Source of the DNA: an uncultured Negativicutes bacterium
Lineage (GTDB): Bacteria > Bacillota > Negativicutes > Veillonellales > Megasphaeraceae
Direction of reading: 5' to 3'
Length of the DNA: 64,000 nt
Assembly (NCBI GenBank): GCA_900752195.1
Contig: CAADUJ010000013.1
Location: 1 to 64,000, forward strand
Part shown: in pieces, positions 8,889 through 17,123 of the stretch
Layout: every line of letters begins with the position of its first letter
Numbering within the stretch: the stretch's first letter is position 1
Notes under the pieces: generated by a model
Seen by the model: the letters and a program-made list of their open reading frames with translations, nothing else
What the model was told of the DNA's origin: nothing
Database searches by the model: none
Translations under genes and position numbers: made by a program

Positions 8889-10232
8889 TTATTTTTTATT
8901 GCTCTTACGCCAAATCTTCATGTCTTCAGCAGCTTTAATCAATTCGTCGCGGAAATCAGGATGCGCCAGGCTAATGAGTGCTTCTGCCCGTTCCCATGTA
9001 GATAAGCCCATGAGGTTTACCATGCCGTATTCCGTTGCAATGTAATTCGTTTGAGAACGCGGATCTGTAACGGTCGTGCCTTCCATAAGGGTCGGCCGAA
9101 TGTTAGACGTTACGTTTCCGGTCTTTTTATTCGTATGGGTAGAGTGCATCGCAATGATGGATTTACCACCATTCGACCGAAATGCGCCATCTGTAAAGTC
9201 GAGTTGTCCACCACTGCCACTAATCTGGGTAACGCCTGATGATTCCGCTGATACTTGTCCAAAAAGGTCTACTTCAATACAGCTATTGATAGAAATGAAT
9301 TTATCAATCTGTCCAATTACGGCCGGATCGTTGACAAAGTCGATTGGATAAATGGCCATACCAGAATTATTATCGATCCAATCATATAATTCCTGTGATC
9401 CAAAACAGAAAGAGAATACACCTTTGTCAGGCAGCAAGTTCTTTGCTTTATTCGTCAGACGGCCTTCTTTTGCCATCAAGTAAAACGCATCGACGAGCAT
9501 TTCCGTATGGACACCAAGATCCTTCAAGTCCGATTGGGCTATCATAGCACCAACGCTATTAGGAAGTCCGCCAATACCAAGCTGTAAGGTAGCGCCATCA
9601 GGCACTGCGGATACGATGTATTCCGCAATTTTCGTATCGATTTCATCGCCTGTTACAAAGGGAATCGTCGGCAATTTCTGATTGCGGCCTTCAACGATGA
9701 AATCAACGTCCGTAACATGAATGGCTTCACCGCGTCCACCGAGACAGCGGGGCATGTTTTCGTTTATTTCAACAATAACCTTTTTAGCTTTTTTTACAAT
9801 CGATTCCGTCTGCGCTGCACAGAGACCAAAATTAAAGTAGCCATCTTTATCCATCGGCGCGACCGTAATCATAGCGACGTCTACGTCGATAAGGTCGCGA
9901 TAAATCAACGGCTGATTCCGGAAGCACATGGGAATGAAATTCATACGACCCTGTGCTGCCATCTTACGGTCATAGCCGCTCATATGCCAGTTCATGACGG
10001 TAAAAGTTTCACGGTTCGGATCATCTTCTACGACATGGCGCGGATAAATGGACATGGTTTCCCGTACCTTAATATCTTTTAGTTCATCCTTGCGTGCAGC
10101 CAATGCTTCGTCAAGAACAACAGGCTGGGATGTCGTCATCCCATAATCAATCCAATCGCCATCTTTAACGATTTTTACAGCCTCTTCAGGAGTCGTTAAT
10201 TTTTGACGATATACATCACTCCATTGTGACAT
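8889..10232 (-). CDS. Acetyl-CoA hydrolase/transferase family, likely butyryl-CoA:acetate CoA-transferase
   Basis: 447 residues, family I CoA-transferase (4-hydroxybutyrate CoA-transferase fold). The N-terminal half carries the acyl-CoA transferase domain; the C-terminal half shows GATLQLGIGGLPNSVG and the catalytic glutamate in HTEMLVD (E244), which forms the glutamyl-CoA thioester. FDGQ-like SGSGGQLDFTDGAF and the ATEYGMVNL region complete the active site. Such enzymes move CoA between butyryl-CoA (or other acyl-CoA) and acetate in the last step of butyrate formation. Overall pattern and host type favour the butyryl/acetate specificity, but 4-hydroxybutyrate or propionate cannot be ruled out. 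It is in tandem with a second paralogue upstream. Confidence 0.85.
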   Translation of the reverse strand: MSQWSDVYRQKLTTPEEAVKIVKDGDWIDYGMTTSQPVVLDEALAARKDELKDIKVRETMSIYPRHVVEDDPNRETFTVMNWHMSGYDRKMAAQGRMNFIPMCFRNQPLIYRDLIDVDVAMITVAPMDKDGYFNFGLCAAQTESIVKKAKKVIVEINENMPRCLGGRGEAIHVTDVDFIVEGRNQKLPTIPFVTGDEIDTKIAEYIVSAVPDGATLQLGIGGLPNSVGAMIAQSDLKDLGVHTEMLVDAFYLMAKEGRLTNKAKNLLPDKGVFSFCFGSQELYDWIDNNSGMAIYPIDFVNDPAVIGQIDKFISINSCIEVDLFGQVSAESSGVTQISGSGGQLDFTDGAFRSNGGKSIIAMHSTHTNKKTGNVTSNIRPTLMEGTTVTDPRSQTNYIATEYGMVNLMGLSTWERAEALISLAHPDFRDELIKAAEDMKIWRKSNKK

Positions 10233-10390
10233 AGTACTTCATCCACCTTTCTGCAGTATACACTATTCGTTATGTTTCATCCTATAAAGCAGTTTTACTT
10301 ACTATTTATTTTATATTGTTTAAACGTTGTACGCAATACAGCATGCATAAACGATATGATTGTGTTGTGATAATTGCATTTTAAGCAACG

Positions 10391-10428
10391 AAAATGCCAG
10401 ACCAGGCCACAGAGACCCGATCTGGCAT
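10391..10428 (-). terminator. Intrinsic terminator of the second CoA-transferase gene
   Basis: ATGCCAGA (10394-10401) pairs with TCTGGCAT (10421-10428); TTTT follows on the minus strand. This makes the two CoA-transferase genes separate transcription units. Confidence 0.65.
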
Positions 10429-10435
10429 ACAGAGT

Positions 10436-11737
10436 CTAAATCAAGATATTTCTCTTCTTTGCGTCAAACGTAAGTTGTTCCCGGAATTTTGGATGGGCAA
10501 TGGCAATAAGAGCCTTTGTCCTCTGGGACAGTGTTTTACCGCGGAGCTTGGCGATACCGTATTCTGTCACGATATAATCAACGTCGTTCTTACTCGTCGT
10601 CACGATGGCACCAGGCGTCAATGTCGGCACGATTTTACTGATTTCTCCACCTTTGGCAGTCGACGGGAAGGCTATAAAGCTCTTTCCACCTTTGGACATG
10701 ATGGCGCCCCGAACATAATCCACTTGACCACCTGTACCAGAAATGTGGCGTGTTCCGGCCGATTCAGAACAAACTTGTCCGAAGAAATCAACTTCGATAG
10801 CCGCATTGACAGACATGAAATTCGGGTGCTGAGCAATGACAGCGGGATCGTTGACATAATTAACGGGAAGCATGAGGAATGATGGGTTATCATCGATAAA
10901 ATCATAAATCCGCTGGGAACCAAATGTCAGGGTAGCAACGGTTTTACCGCGATGGATTGGCTTTTCCATATTGGTAACGGCGCCGCACTGGATGAGTTCT
11001 ACCATGCTATCGGTAAAGAGTTCTGTATGGATGCCGAGATCATGCTTTTCCTTCAAAGCCAGACCAACGGCTTCAGGTACGGCACCAATGCCGAGCTGGA
11101 GCGTAGCGCCATTCGGTATTTCTTCTGCAATGAGACTACCAATGGTACGGCTGACGTCATCGATCTTAACAGGCGGCATGATTGGTAATGGCGTAGACGT
11201 TTCACAGAGTCCATCGACCTGGGAAATGTGAATGAGCGGCGCCGTCAAGGCCCGTGGCATCTGATCATTGACTTCCAGGAAAATATGCTTTGCCTTGGAA
11301 ATCATGGCTTCACTACAGGAACCGCTGAGGCTGACACTAAAATAGCCGTGCTTATCCATTGGCGATACCTGCGCAAAGTATGCATCAATATCAATGTATT
11401 GTGTAAAAAGCTCTGGTGCATCGCGATAGTAACAAGGCATGACGTCGGCGCGGCCTTCATTAACGGCCTTGCGCAATCCGCCGCCAGAAAACCACGTCAC
11501 CGTGTGAAGATTCGTCTGTACATCTGGTGATAACGTCCCAAGGGGAACGATATCCAAAAGGGTATGACACGTCACATCATGAGCCTCACCTGCTGCAGCC
11601 CGATGCGCCAACGCGGCATCCAATACAGGCGGTGTTGCGCCAGAAATATCGGCACAACAAGACCAGCCCGGCTGTACGAGCGATACCACTTCTTCTGGCG
11701 TCATTTTCTTCTTTTCATATACTGATACAAAATCCAT
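10436..11737 (-). CDS. Acetyl-CoA hydrolase/transferase family protein (4-hydroxybutyrate CoA-transferase-like)
   Basis: 433 residues, paralogue of the neighbour at 8889-10232 with the same domain order. Visible are GATLQLGIGAVPEAVG, the catalytic glutamate in HTELFTD (E239), ISGTGGQVDYVRGA and the VTEYGIAKLRG block. It transfers CoA between short-chain acyl-CoA and free acids. It is clearly diverged from its neighbour (differences across the N-terminal substrate half), so the pair probably serves different acids; in Negativicutes candidates are 4-hydroxybutyrate, propionate, valerate or caproate. Start supported by AAAGGGG. It is transcribed separately, with a terminator between the genes. 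Confidence 0.83.
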   Translation of the reverse strand: MDFVSVYEKKKMTPEEVVSLVQPGWSCCADISGATPPVLDAALAHRAAAGEAHDVTCHTLLDIVPLGTLSPDVQTNLHTVTWFSGGGLRKAVNEGRADVMPCYYRDAPELFTQYIDIDAYFAQVSPMDKHGYFSVSLSGSCSEAMISKAKHIFLEVNDQMPRALTAPLIHISQVDGLCETSTPLPIMPPVKIDDVSRTIGSLIAEEIPNGATLQLGIGAVPEAVGLALKEKHDLGIHTELFTDSMVELIQCGAVTNMEKPIHRGKTVATLTFGSQRIYDFIDDNPSFLMLPVNYVNDPAVIAQHPNFMSVNAAIEVDFFGQVCSESAGTRHISGTGGQVDYVRGAIMSKGGKSFIAFPSTAKGGEISKIVPTLTPGAIVTTSKNDVDYIVTEYGIAKLRGKTLSQRTKALIAIAHPKFREQLTFDAKKRNILI

Positions 11738-11828
11738 AATAGTACTACCCCTTTCCTCTTATGCAGTATAGTGGATACGATGATTAAACGTTATATTTAT
11801 TATAACAAAAAATCCAGAAAAGCCCAAC

Positions 11829-11939
11829 AGCTGAGTCGGTAACGTCGACGCTGTCGACGGGCTGAAGCGCTTCGCTCGGTTTACGCTCTGACGCAGCCCA
11901 TTACAGCGAGCCGGAGCATCCCGACGTCGAGCCCGTCCA
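11829..11939. repeat. GC-rich, highly palindromic intergenic element
   Basis: About 110 bp, distinctly more GC-rich than the flanking intergenic DNA. It holds GTCGAC-GCT-GTCGAC (a 6-3-6 inverted repeat) and GACGGGCT near 11855 matched by AGCCCGTC near 11930, with a further GGGCTG/CAGCCC pair inside. It lies between the EF-G terminator and the TATAAT-containing promoter of the CoA-transferase gene. It looks like a REP-type element or a structured RNA; no family recognised. Confidence 0.4.
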
Positions 11940-11992
11940 GAAAAAACAAAAAGGAAAGATACATGCACTGAAGATCAGGTCCGTGCATAAAA

Positions 11993-12021
11993 ATCCCCAC
12001 CACACGGTTGTGCAGTGGGGG
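11993..12021 (-). terminator. Intrinsic terminator of the EF-G paralogue
   Basis: CCCCAC/GTGGGG stem (11995-12000 with 12015-12020) followed by ATTTTT on the minus strand, 17 bp past the stop. Confidence 0.75.
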
Positions 12022-12037
12022 AAACGTGAAGGAGGGA

Positions 12038-14113
12038 TTACTCTTCTTTATCGGCTTGTGCTGCCGCAATAATTTCATCCATATTCTTCTTCGGCACTTC
12101 TTCATATCCATTAAAGGTCATGCTGAATACGCCTTTACCTTGTGTCATAGAGCGAAGTACTGTGACATAGCCGCTCATTTCGGCCATAGGTACTTGTGCT
12201 TTTACGACGATGAGACCTTTATGTGTCGGATGGGGATCCATGCCAAGGATACGGCCGCGACGACCGCTGAAATCGCCCATGACATCGCCCATATATTCTT
12301 CTGGAATCGTGACATCTACATTATAGATTGGTTCCAGAATAGTCGGCTGTGCTTCTGGCACGCCCTTTTTCAAAGCAAGCGCCGCCGCCACTTTAAAGGC
12401 CATTTCCGACGAATCTACAGGATGGTAGGACCCGTCTTCCAACGTTACTTTGACGTGAATCATAGGATATCCTGCAATGAGGCCCTTATCAAGAGTTTCC
12501 TTTGCACCCTTTTCAACAGCCGGAATGTATTGACGTGGTACGGCACCACCAAAAATGGAATCGACAAATTCAAAATCTTCACCTGTTGTCAACGGTTCGA
12601 TTTTAAGCTTAACGTGGCCATACTGACCGTGTCCACCGCTCTGTTTCTTATGTTTGCCTTCCATTTCGGCAACGCCCTTGATGGTTTCGCGATACGGAAT
12701 ATATACAGGTTGAAGGACCGCTTTTACGCCGTATTTCCGTTCCATTTTCGTCATGATGTGATCGAGATGGACATCGCCCATGCAACGAACGAGGATCTGC
12801 TTGCCTTCGACGCTTTTTTCTACCTGGCACGTCGGGTCTTCTTCGCTAATGCGGAGAAGTGCGTTCATGAGTTTTTCTTCTTCGCCTTTCTTTTCCGGAA
12901 CCATCGCTACCGTATGAAGCGGATTCGGGAATCGGATAGGATCATAGACGACGGTAAAGGATGGATCGGCAAAGGTATCCCCTGTTCTGGCTGCTACCAA
13001 TTTAGGAATGACTACGATGTCGCCGGCAATGGCTTTTTCAACAGGAACTTGTTCCTTACCGACAAGGGTATACAGTTTGGTCGGTTTTTCTTCTTTATCT
13101 TGTGTCGCATCGTAAAGGCGGTCGCCTTCCTTCAATTCGCCAGAGAAAATGCGGACATAGCTCAACTTACCTGCAAAAGGATCGATGAGTGTCTTAAAGA
13201 CAAATCCCGTAAAAGGCTTGTTCGGATGGACCATAACGGGTTCTCCCGACTTTTTATCCGTACCCATCATGACCTTCTGCGATGCATCAGGCATGTAGGA
13301 AATAAGTCGGCGCAAGAGTTCTGTCGTACCAATGTGCTGGGTGGCACTGCCGCACATAACAGGGCAAACTCGGCCTGTCAACATACCTTCGCGCAAGCCC
13401 AGGCGGAGCTCATCAATAGTCAGTTCTTCACCTTCAAGGTATTTTTCAAGGAGTTCATCATTGCCTTCTGCAGCGGCTTCCATGCACATTTCACGTACTT
13501 CCCGGGCTTTCGGCATGTATTCTGCAGGCACCTTGATTTCTTCTACTTTTCCGTTTTTCCATTCCCAGGCGATCATCTTGCACACATCAATGATACCGCG
13601 GAAATCCTTGCCTTCACCGATAGGAATCTGTAAGGGCATAATGGATTTACCAAAAACAGCCCGCATCTTTTCCAGGCATCCGAAGAAATCGGCATTTTCC
13701 GTATCCATCTTATTGACATAAATCATGCGCGGAAGCTGCAATTCAACGCCGTATTCCCACGCTCTTTCCGTATCCATTTCGACACCGGCATCAGCTGAAA
13801 CGACCATGAGTATGCCATCAGCGGCGCGGAGGGCTGCCCGAACTTCACCGCAGAATTCTGAATACCCCGGTGTATCGATAAAGTTCAGCTTATATCCTTC
13901 CCATTCACAAGGAGCTATGCCGAGCTTAATCGTGACGTTTCGTTTGATTTCTTCCGGTTCAAAATCCATAATATGTTTATTGTCCTTGCCCACACCGACG
14001 GCATCAACAGCCCCGCTGGCAAGCAACAGTGATTCTACGACGGCTGTTTTGCCGGCTCCGTCATGAGATAAAACAGCTACGTTGCGAATCTTGTCACTAG
14101 CATATTCTTTCAT
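12038..14113 (-). CDS. Elongation factor G-like translational GTPase (EF-G2 type)
   Basis: 691 residues with the five-domain EF-G layout. The GTPase motifs are altered: G1 reads SHDGAGKT (residues 15-22) instead of the GH.DHGKT form, G3 is DTPGYSEF with Tyr in place of the catalytic His found in EF-G, and G4 is NKMD. Domains IV-V include GHGQYGHVKLKIEP and the terminal YVTVLRSMTQGKG. This divergent group (EF-G2 in Thermus-like nomenclature) is a ribosome-associated GTPase of poorly known role, not the housekeeping translocase, and no str-operon genes are near. Its ribosome binding site lies inside a predicted hairpin. Confidence 0.88.
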   Translation of the reverse strand: MKEYASDKIRNVAVLSHDGAGKTAVVESLLLASGAVDAVGVGKDNKHIMDFEPEEIKRNVTIKLGIAPCEWEGYKLNFIDTPGYSEFCGEVRAALRAADGILMVVSADAGVEMDTERAWEYGVELQLPRMIYVNKMDTENADFFGCLEKMRAVFGKSIMPLQIPIGEGKDFRGIIDVCKMIAWEWKNGKVEEIKVPAEYMPKAREVREMCMEAAAEGNDELLEKYLEGEELTIDELRLGLREGMLTGRVCPVMCGSATQHIGTTELLRRLISYMPDASQKVMMGTDKKSGEPVMVHPNKPFTGFVFKTLIDPFAGKLSYVRIFSGELKEGDRLYDATQDKEEKPTKLYTLVGKEQVPVEKAIAGDIVVIPKLVAARTGDTFADPSFTVVYDPIRFPNPLHTVAMVPEKKGEEEKLMNALLRISEEDPTCQVEKSVEGKQILVRCMGDVHLDHIMTKMERKYGVKAVLQPVYIPYRETIKGVAEMEGKHKKQSGGHGQYGHVKLKIEPLTTGEDFEFVDSIFGGAVPRQYIPAVEKGAKETLDKGLIAGYPMIHVKVTLEDGSYHPVDSSEMAFKVAAALALKKGVPEAQPTILEPIYNVDVTIPEEYMGDVMGDFSGRRGRILGMDPHPTHKGLIVVKAQVPMAEMSGYVTVLRSMTQGKGVFSMTFNGYEEVPKKNMDEIIAAAQADKEE

Positions 14114-14117
14114 AAGT

Positions 14118-14172
14118 AAATCGCCTCCTATTATTCACGTTGTTATATATATTCGTGATAAAGAGGCGATTT
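14118..14172 (-). promoter_or_regulatory. Hairpin sequestering the EF-G2 ribosome binding site
   Basis: In the mRNA sense (minus strand) AAATCGCCTC (14172-14163) is perfectly complementary to GAGGCGATTT (14127-14118), which contains most of the Shine-Dalgarno GGAGG for the ATG at 14113. An inner TCACG/CGTGA pair closes an A/U-rich loop. It could act as a translational switch. On the plus strand the same hairpin ends in a T-run and might instead stop antisense transcription. It matters only if transcription starts upstream of 14172. Confidence 0.45.
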
Positions 14173-14213
14173 CCTTTTTTATTTATGATTTTTTTCAAAT
14201 CCAATTATGCGGA

Positions 14214-15440
14214 TTATGCAGGCGTTCCGGAAAATTTGTGTTTGTCATCCTGCTGTGACGTTGCCAACGCTTCCAGGACCGTCGACGCCATCATTTCCAT
14301 TCCCATGGCAATAGCTTTTTCATCGACGGCAAAATGGCTGTTATGTAACGGATATACCGGTTCTCCTTCCGGTGTCGCTCCGAGCCAGAAAAAACCGCCG
14401 CCATACGCATCGAGGAGGCCGGAAAAATCTTCCGCTGTCATAGCCGGCTCTGTCACATCAGCAAGCGCCTCTTTTCCGAAGCGTTCCATCACGATTTTTT
14501 TCATGAAAGCTGCCTGTTCCGGCGTATTCCGTACGGCACTGTAGCCGCGCTGGTAAGCGAGACTGCTCTTCGTGTCAAACATGGCATCAAGTCCGTCCAG
14601 GATATGGCACAGATTAGCTTCAATACTGTTTTGTGCTTCTTTGTCATACGTCCGGCATGTGCCTTCGATGACGACTTCATCTGATACAATGTTGTATCGG
14701 GTGCCGCCGTTTATTTTTCCGAAAGTCAGGACCGCCGGATACAGCGGGTTGATGCGTCGGCTAATCAACGTCTGAACAGCTGTAATGAACTGACCGGCAG
14801 CAACGATAGCGTCGACGCCGCGCTGTGGCATGGCAGCATGGCTAGAACGGCCGCGGATTGTTACGGTGACACGATCCGATGCAGCCATCATGGGCCCTGG
14901 AAGAATACCAATTTTACCAGTACGAATCGTCGGCCATACGTGCAGAGCGTAAATGCCATCGATACCGTCGAGGACACCTGATTTTACAATGGCTTTAGCG
15001 CCGCCATTAGGAGAATGTTCTTCGCCGGGCTGACCCAGGAATACTACAGTACCGGCAAATTCATTCTGTAGTGCCGTCAGTACCTTCGCCGTGCCAACGA
15101 GAATGGCCATGTGACCATCGTGGCCACAGGCATGCATGACACCTGACGTTTCCGATGCAAAAGGAAGTCCCGTTTCCTCCTGTATCTGGAGCGCATCCAT
15201 ATCAGCCCGGATAGCGATGGTCTTTCCTTCTCCCTTTCCGCCGTGAAGCGTTGCCAGTACGGAAGGAATCCCGCCTATGTCAGTCTGTACCTCTAACCCT
15301 AACGACTTAAATTCACGTACGAGCAGTGCCTGTGTCGCCGTTTCATCATATGATAATTCCGGATGTGCATGAATCTGACGCCGTACATCAATGGCATCAC
15401 ATATATAAGCGCTGACTGCATGTTGTATACTATCCCCCAT
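14214..15440 (-). CDS. M20D-family amidohydrolase (hippurate/N-acyl-amino-acid hydrolase-like)
   Basis: 408 residues, typical for the IAA-amino-acid/hippurate hydrolase group. Zinc site elements are present: RADMDALQIQEETGLPF and MHACGHDGHMA (about 109-119, with the bridging Cys-His), LGQPGEEHSPNGGAKA with the catalytic Glu pair, and the distal His in a C-terminal HNSHF motif. It would cleave the acyl or peptide amide bond of N-acylated amino acids in the cytoplasm, feeding amino-acid fermentation. Same strand as the EF-G2 gene 100 bp downstream and possibly cotranscribed. Divergent from the M18 peptidase. Start supported by AGAGGGG. Confidence 0.88.
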   Translation of the reverse strand: MGDSIQHAVSAYICDAIDVRRQIHAHPELSYDETATQALLVREFKSLGLEVQTDIGGIPSVLATLHGGKGEGKTIAIRADMDALQIQEETGLPFASETSGVMHACGHDGHMAILVGTAKVLTALQNEFAGTVVFLGQPGEEHSPNGGAKAIVKSGVLDGIDGIYALHVWPTIRTGKIGILPGPMMAASDRVTVTIRGRSSHAAMPQRGVDAIVAAGQFITAVQTLISRRINPLYPAVLTFGKINGGTRYNIVSDEVVIEGTCRTYDKEAQNSIEANLCHILDGLDAMFDTKSSLAYQRGYSAVRNTPEQAAFMKKIVMERFGKEALADVTEPAMTAEDFSGLLDAYGGGFFWLGATPEGEPVYPLHNSHFAVDEKAIAMGMEMMASTVLEALATSQQDDKHKFSGTPA

Positions 15441-15498
15441 GATAAAGTCCCCTCTTTAATTTTGACTAAAACATACGTATAATGAAGGAGAAACCTTC

Positions 15499-15516
15499 CA
15501 CCTTTTCCAAAAGGTG
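15499..15516. promoter_or_regulatory. Perfect palindrome between two divergent peptidase genes
   Basis: CACCTTTTCCAAAAGGTG is an 8-2-8 inverted repeat about midway between the start codons of the M20D (15440) and M18 (15545) genes. A shared operator is plausible; it could also be a leader hairpin. Confidence 0.4.
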
Positions 15517-15544
15517 ATTAATTATACCATAAGGAGGAATAAAA

Positions 15545-16912
15545 ATGAAGTCTTTTGATACAAAAAAAAGCGTTTGGGCACGTTTTACAGATACGCAACG
15601 CGCTGCTATGGAAGCATATAGCGCACAGTATCGAGCCTTTTTGGATACGGCTCGGACAGAACGGCTAGCTAACAAAGAAATCATCCGCCAGGCGACGGCC
15701 CACGGATTCCGTCCCCTTTCAGACTATACGTCCTTGAAAGCTGGCGATAAAGTCTATTGGGACCAGAAAGGAAAATCTGTCGTCCTCGCCGTCATCGGTA
15801 CTGAACCGATTGAAAAGGGACTCAAAATCGTCGGCTCCCATATCGATTGCCCTCGTCTCGACCTAAAGGCCATGCCTGTCGTCGAAAAGAACAACATCGT
15901 ATACTTCAAGACCCATTATTACGGCGGCCTCTTGAAATACCAGTGGGTTTGCATGCCCTTGAGCCTCATTGGCGTCGTCTATACGGCAGATGGCAGCTGC
16001 ATTGATGTCTCCATCGGTGAAGATCCCGACGATCCCGTACTCTTCATCAATGATTTGTTGCCGCACTTAGGCAAAAATCAGGCTGAAAAGAAATTGTCCG
16101 ATGCCATCGAAGGCGAAATGCTCATGCCTCTCGTCGGCACGAACAGTGAAGAAGAAACGACGAAACCGGCCATCTTGAAAGTACTCCACGACAAATATGG
16201 TATTGAAGAAGAAGATTTTGCCAGCGCCGAATTAGAAATCATTCCGGCCCAGAAAAGTCGTGACGTCGGCTTAGACCGCTCCATGATCATGAGCCATGGC
16301 CATGATGATCGCGTCTGCTCCTACGGAAACTTAGCAGCCATCCTCGACGCAGCCCCTGGTGCTAAGACACAGGCTGCCCTCTTTGCCGATAAGGAAGAAA
16401 TCGGTTCTGTCGGCAATACAGGCGTCCATTCGTCGTATTTCCTCGACTTCATCGCCGAACTCCTGGCATTACAAGGCCATGTGGAAGAAATCTGGCTTCG
16501 TCGTGCTATGCGCCACAGTGAAGTCCTTTCTGCCGACGTCTGCGCTGCTTTCGATCCCGTCTTCCCTGACGCCTATGAAGAACACAATAGCGCCAAGTTA
16601 GGCTATGGCATTTGTTTGTGTAAATATACAGGTGCCCGTGGCAAATCCGGCAGTAACGATGCCAACGCCGAATTTTTGTCTAACGTACGCCGTATCTTCA
16701 ACGAAAACGATGTGCCCTGGCAGGTTGGCGAACTCGGCAAAGTCGATCAGGGCGGCGGCGGCACCATTGCCTATATCATGGCAAACTGGGGCTGTGATGT
16801 CGTCGACTGTGGCGTCGCCATGCACAGCATGCACGCGCCATTAGAAATCGTCGCCAAAGCCGATGCCTATAGTGGCTATCTGGCATATAAAGCCTTTTTT
16901 GAAAGCAAATAG
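15545..16912 (+). CDS. M18-family metalloaminopeptidase
   Basis: 455 residues, the bacterial M18 length. This family (aspartyl aminopeptidase/ApeA) removes N-terminal residues from peptides with a two-metal tetrahedral enzyme. Metal and catalytic motifs seen: GSHIDCPRLDLK (about 98-109), the ADKEEIGS block with the general-base Glu (about 281-288), DRVCSYGNL and the terminal CGVAMHSMHAPLE histidines. No signal peptide, so cytoplasmic. Start follows AAGGAGG with good spacing. It sits opposite the M20D amidohydrolase with a shared palindromic intergenic site, consistent with peptide-based growth. Confidence 0.9.
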   Translation: MKSFDTKKSVWARFTDTQRAAMEAYSAQYRAFLDTARTERLANKEIIRQATAHGFRPLSDYTSLKAGDKVYWDQKGKSVVLAVIGTEPIEKGLKIVGSHIDCPRLDLKAMPVVEKNNIVYFKTHYYGGLLKYQWVCMPLSLIGVVYTADGSCIDVSIGEDPDDPVLFINDLLPHLGKNQAEKKLSDAIEGEMLMPLVGTNSEEETTKPAILKVLHDKYGIEEEDFASAELEIIPAQKSRDVGLDRSMIMSHGHDDRVCSYGNLAAILDAAPGAKTQAALFADKEEIGSVGNTGVHSSYFLDFIAELLALQGHVEEIWLRRAMRHSEVLSADVCAAFDPVFPDAYEEHNSAKLGYGICLCKYTGARGKSGSNDANAEFLSNVRRIFNENDVPWQVGELGKVDQGGGGTIAYIMANWGCDVVDCGVAMHSMHAPLEIVAKADAYSGYLAYKAFFESK

Positions 16913-16931
16913 TCCCTCAAACTGCCCCTTT

Positions 16932-16959
16932 TTGACTCCCTTCTTTGATATGGTATAAT
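16932..16959 (+). promoter_or_regulatory. Promoter for the structured RNA upstream of the 17124 gene
   Basis: TTGACT (16932-16937), 16-bp spacer, TATAAT (16954-16959) with a TGG extension. CTCCCTT and AAGGGA flank the -10 as an inverted repeat. Confidence 0.65.
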
Positions 16960-16963
16960 AAAA

Positions 16964-17105
16964 GGGAATCATCGGAGGGCTTTATACCGTATTGTAGTAA
17001 GCTAGATAAGATGTGATGTCAAAGAAAATCTGGAGAACTCTTTCATGCGTACATGTCAGAGTTGATTAAGGATTTTCGGCGACATCCACCTTATCTTTTT
17101 TTATA
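16964..17105 (+). ncRNA. Structured RNA of unknown family, ending in an intrinsic terminator
   Basis: The RNA predicted from the promoter just upstream can fold into one long rod from 17005 to 17095. From base to tip: GATAAG/CTTATC, GATGTC/GACATC, GAAAATC/GATTTTC, AACTCT/AGAGTT and CATG/CATG around a CGTA loop, about 30 pairs with small internal loops. It is followed by seven Ts. A weaker hairpin precedes it (GCTT/AAGC near 16979 and 16999). The terminator ends about 20 bases before the start of the MFS gene at 17124. It may be a riboswitch or attenuator for that gene, or a stand-alone small RNA (a 6S-like rod was considered). No known riboswitch core was recognised. Confidence 0.55.
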
Positions 17106-17123
17106 TCTATCGTGAGGTGACAT

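Noticed and set aside
12008..13633. A 541-codon open frame on the plus strand opposite the EF-G2 gene
   Set aside because: It is fully antisense to a clearly conserved GTPase, has no ribosome binding site and gives a Cys/His/Phe-rich composition typical of a mirror frame.
16964..17105. Calling the structured RNA 6S or SRP RNA
   Set aside because: It is shorter than usual 6S, lacks a clear central bubble, and has no SRP GNRA/GGAA apical domain; left as an unknown RNA.
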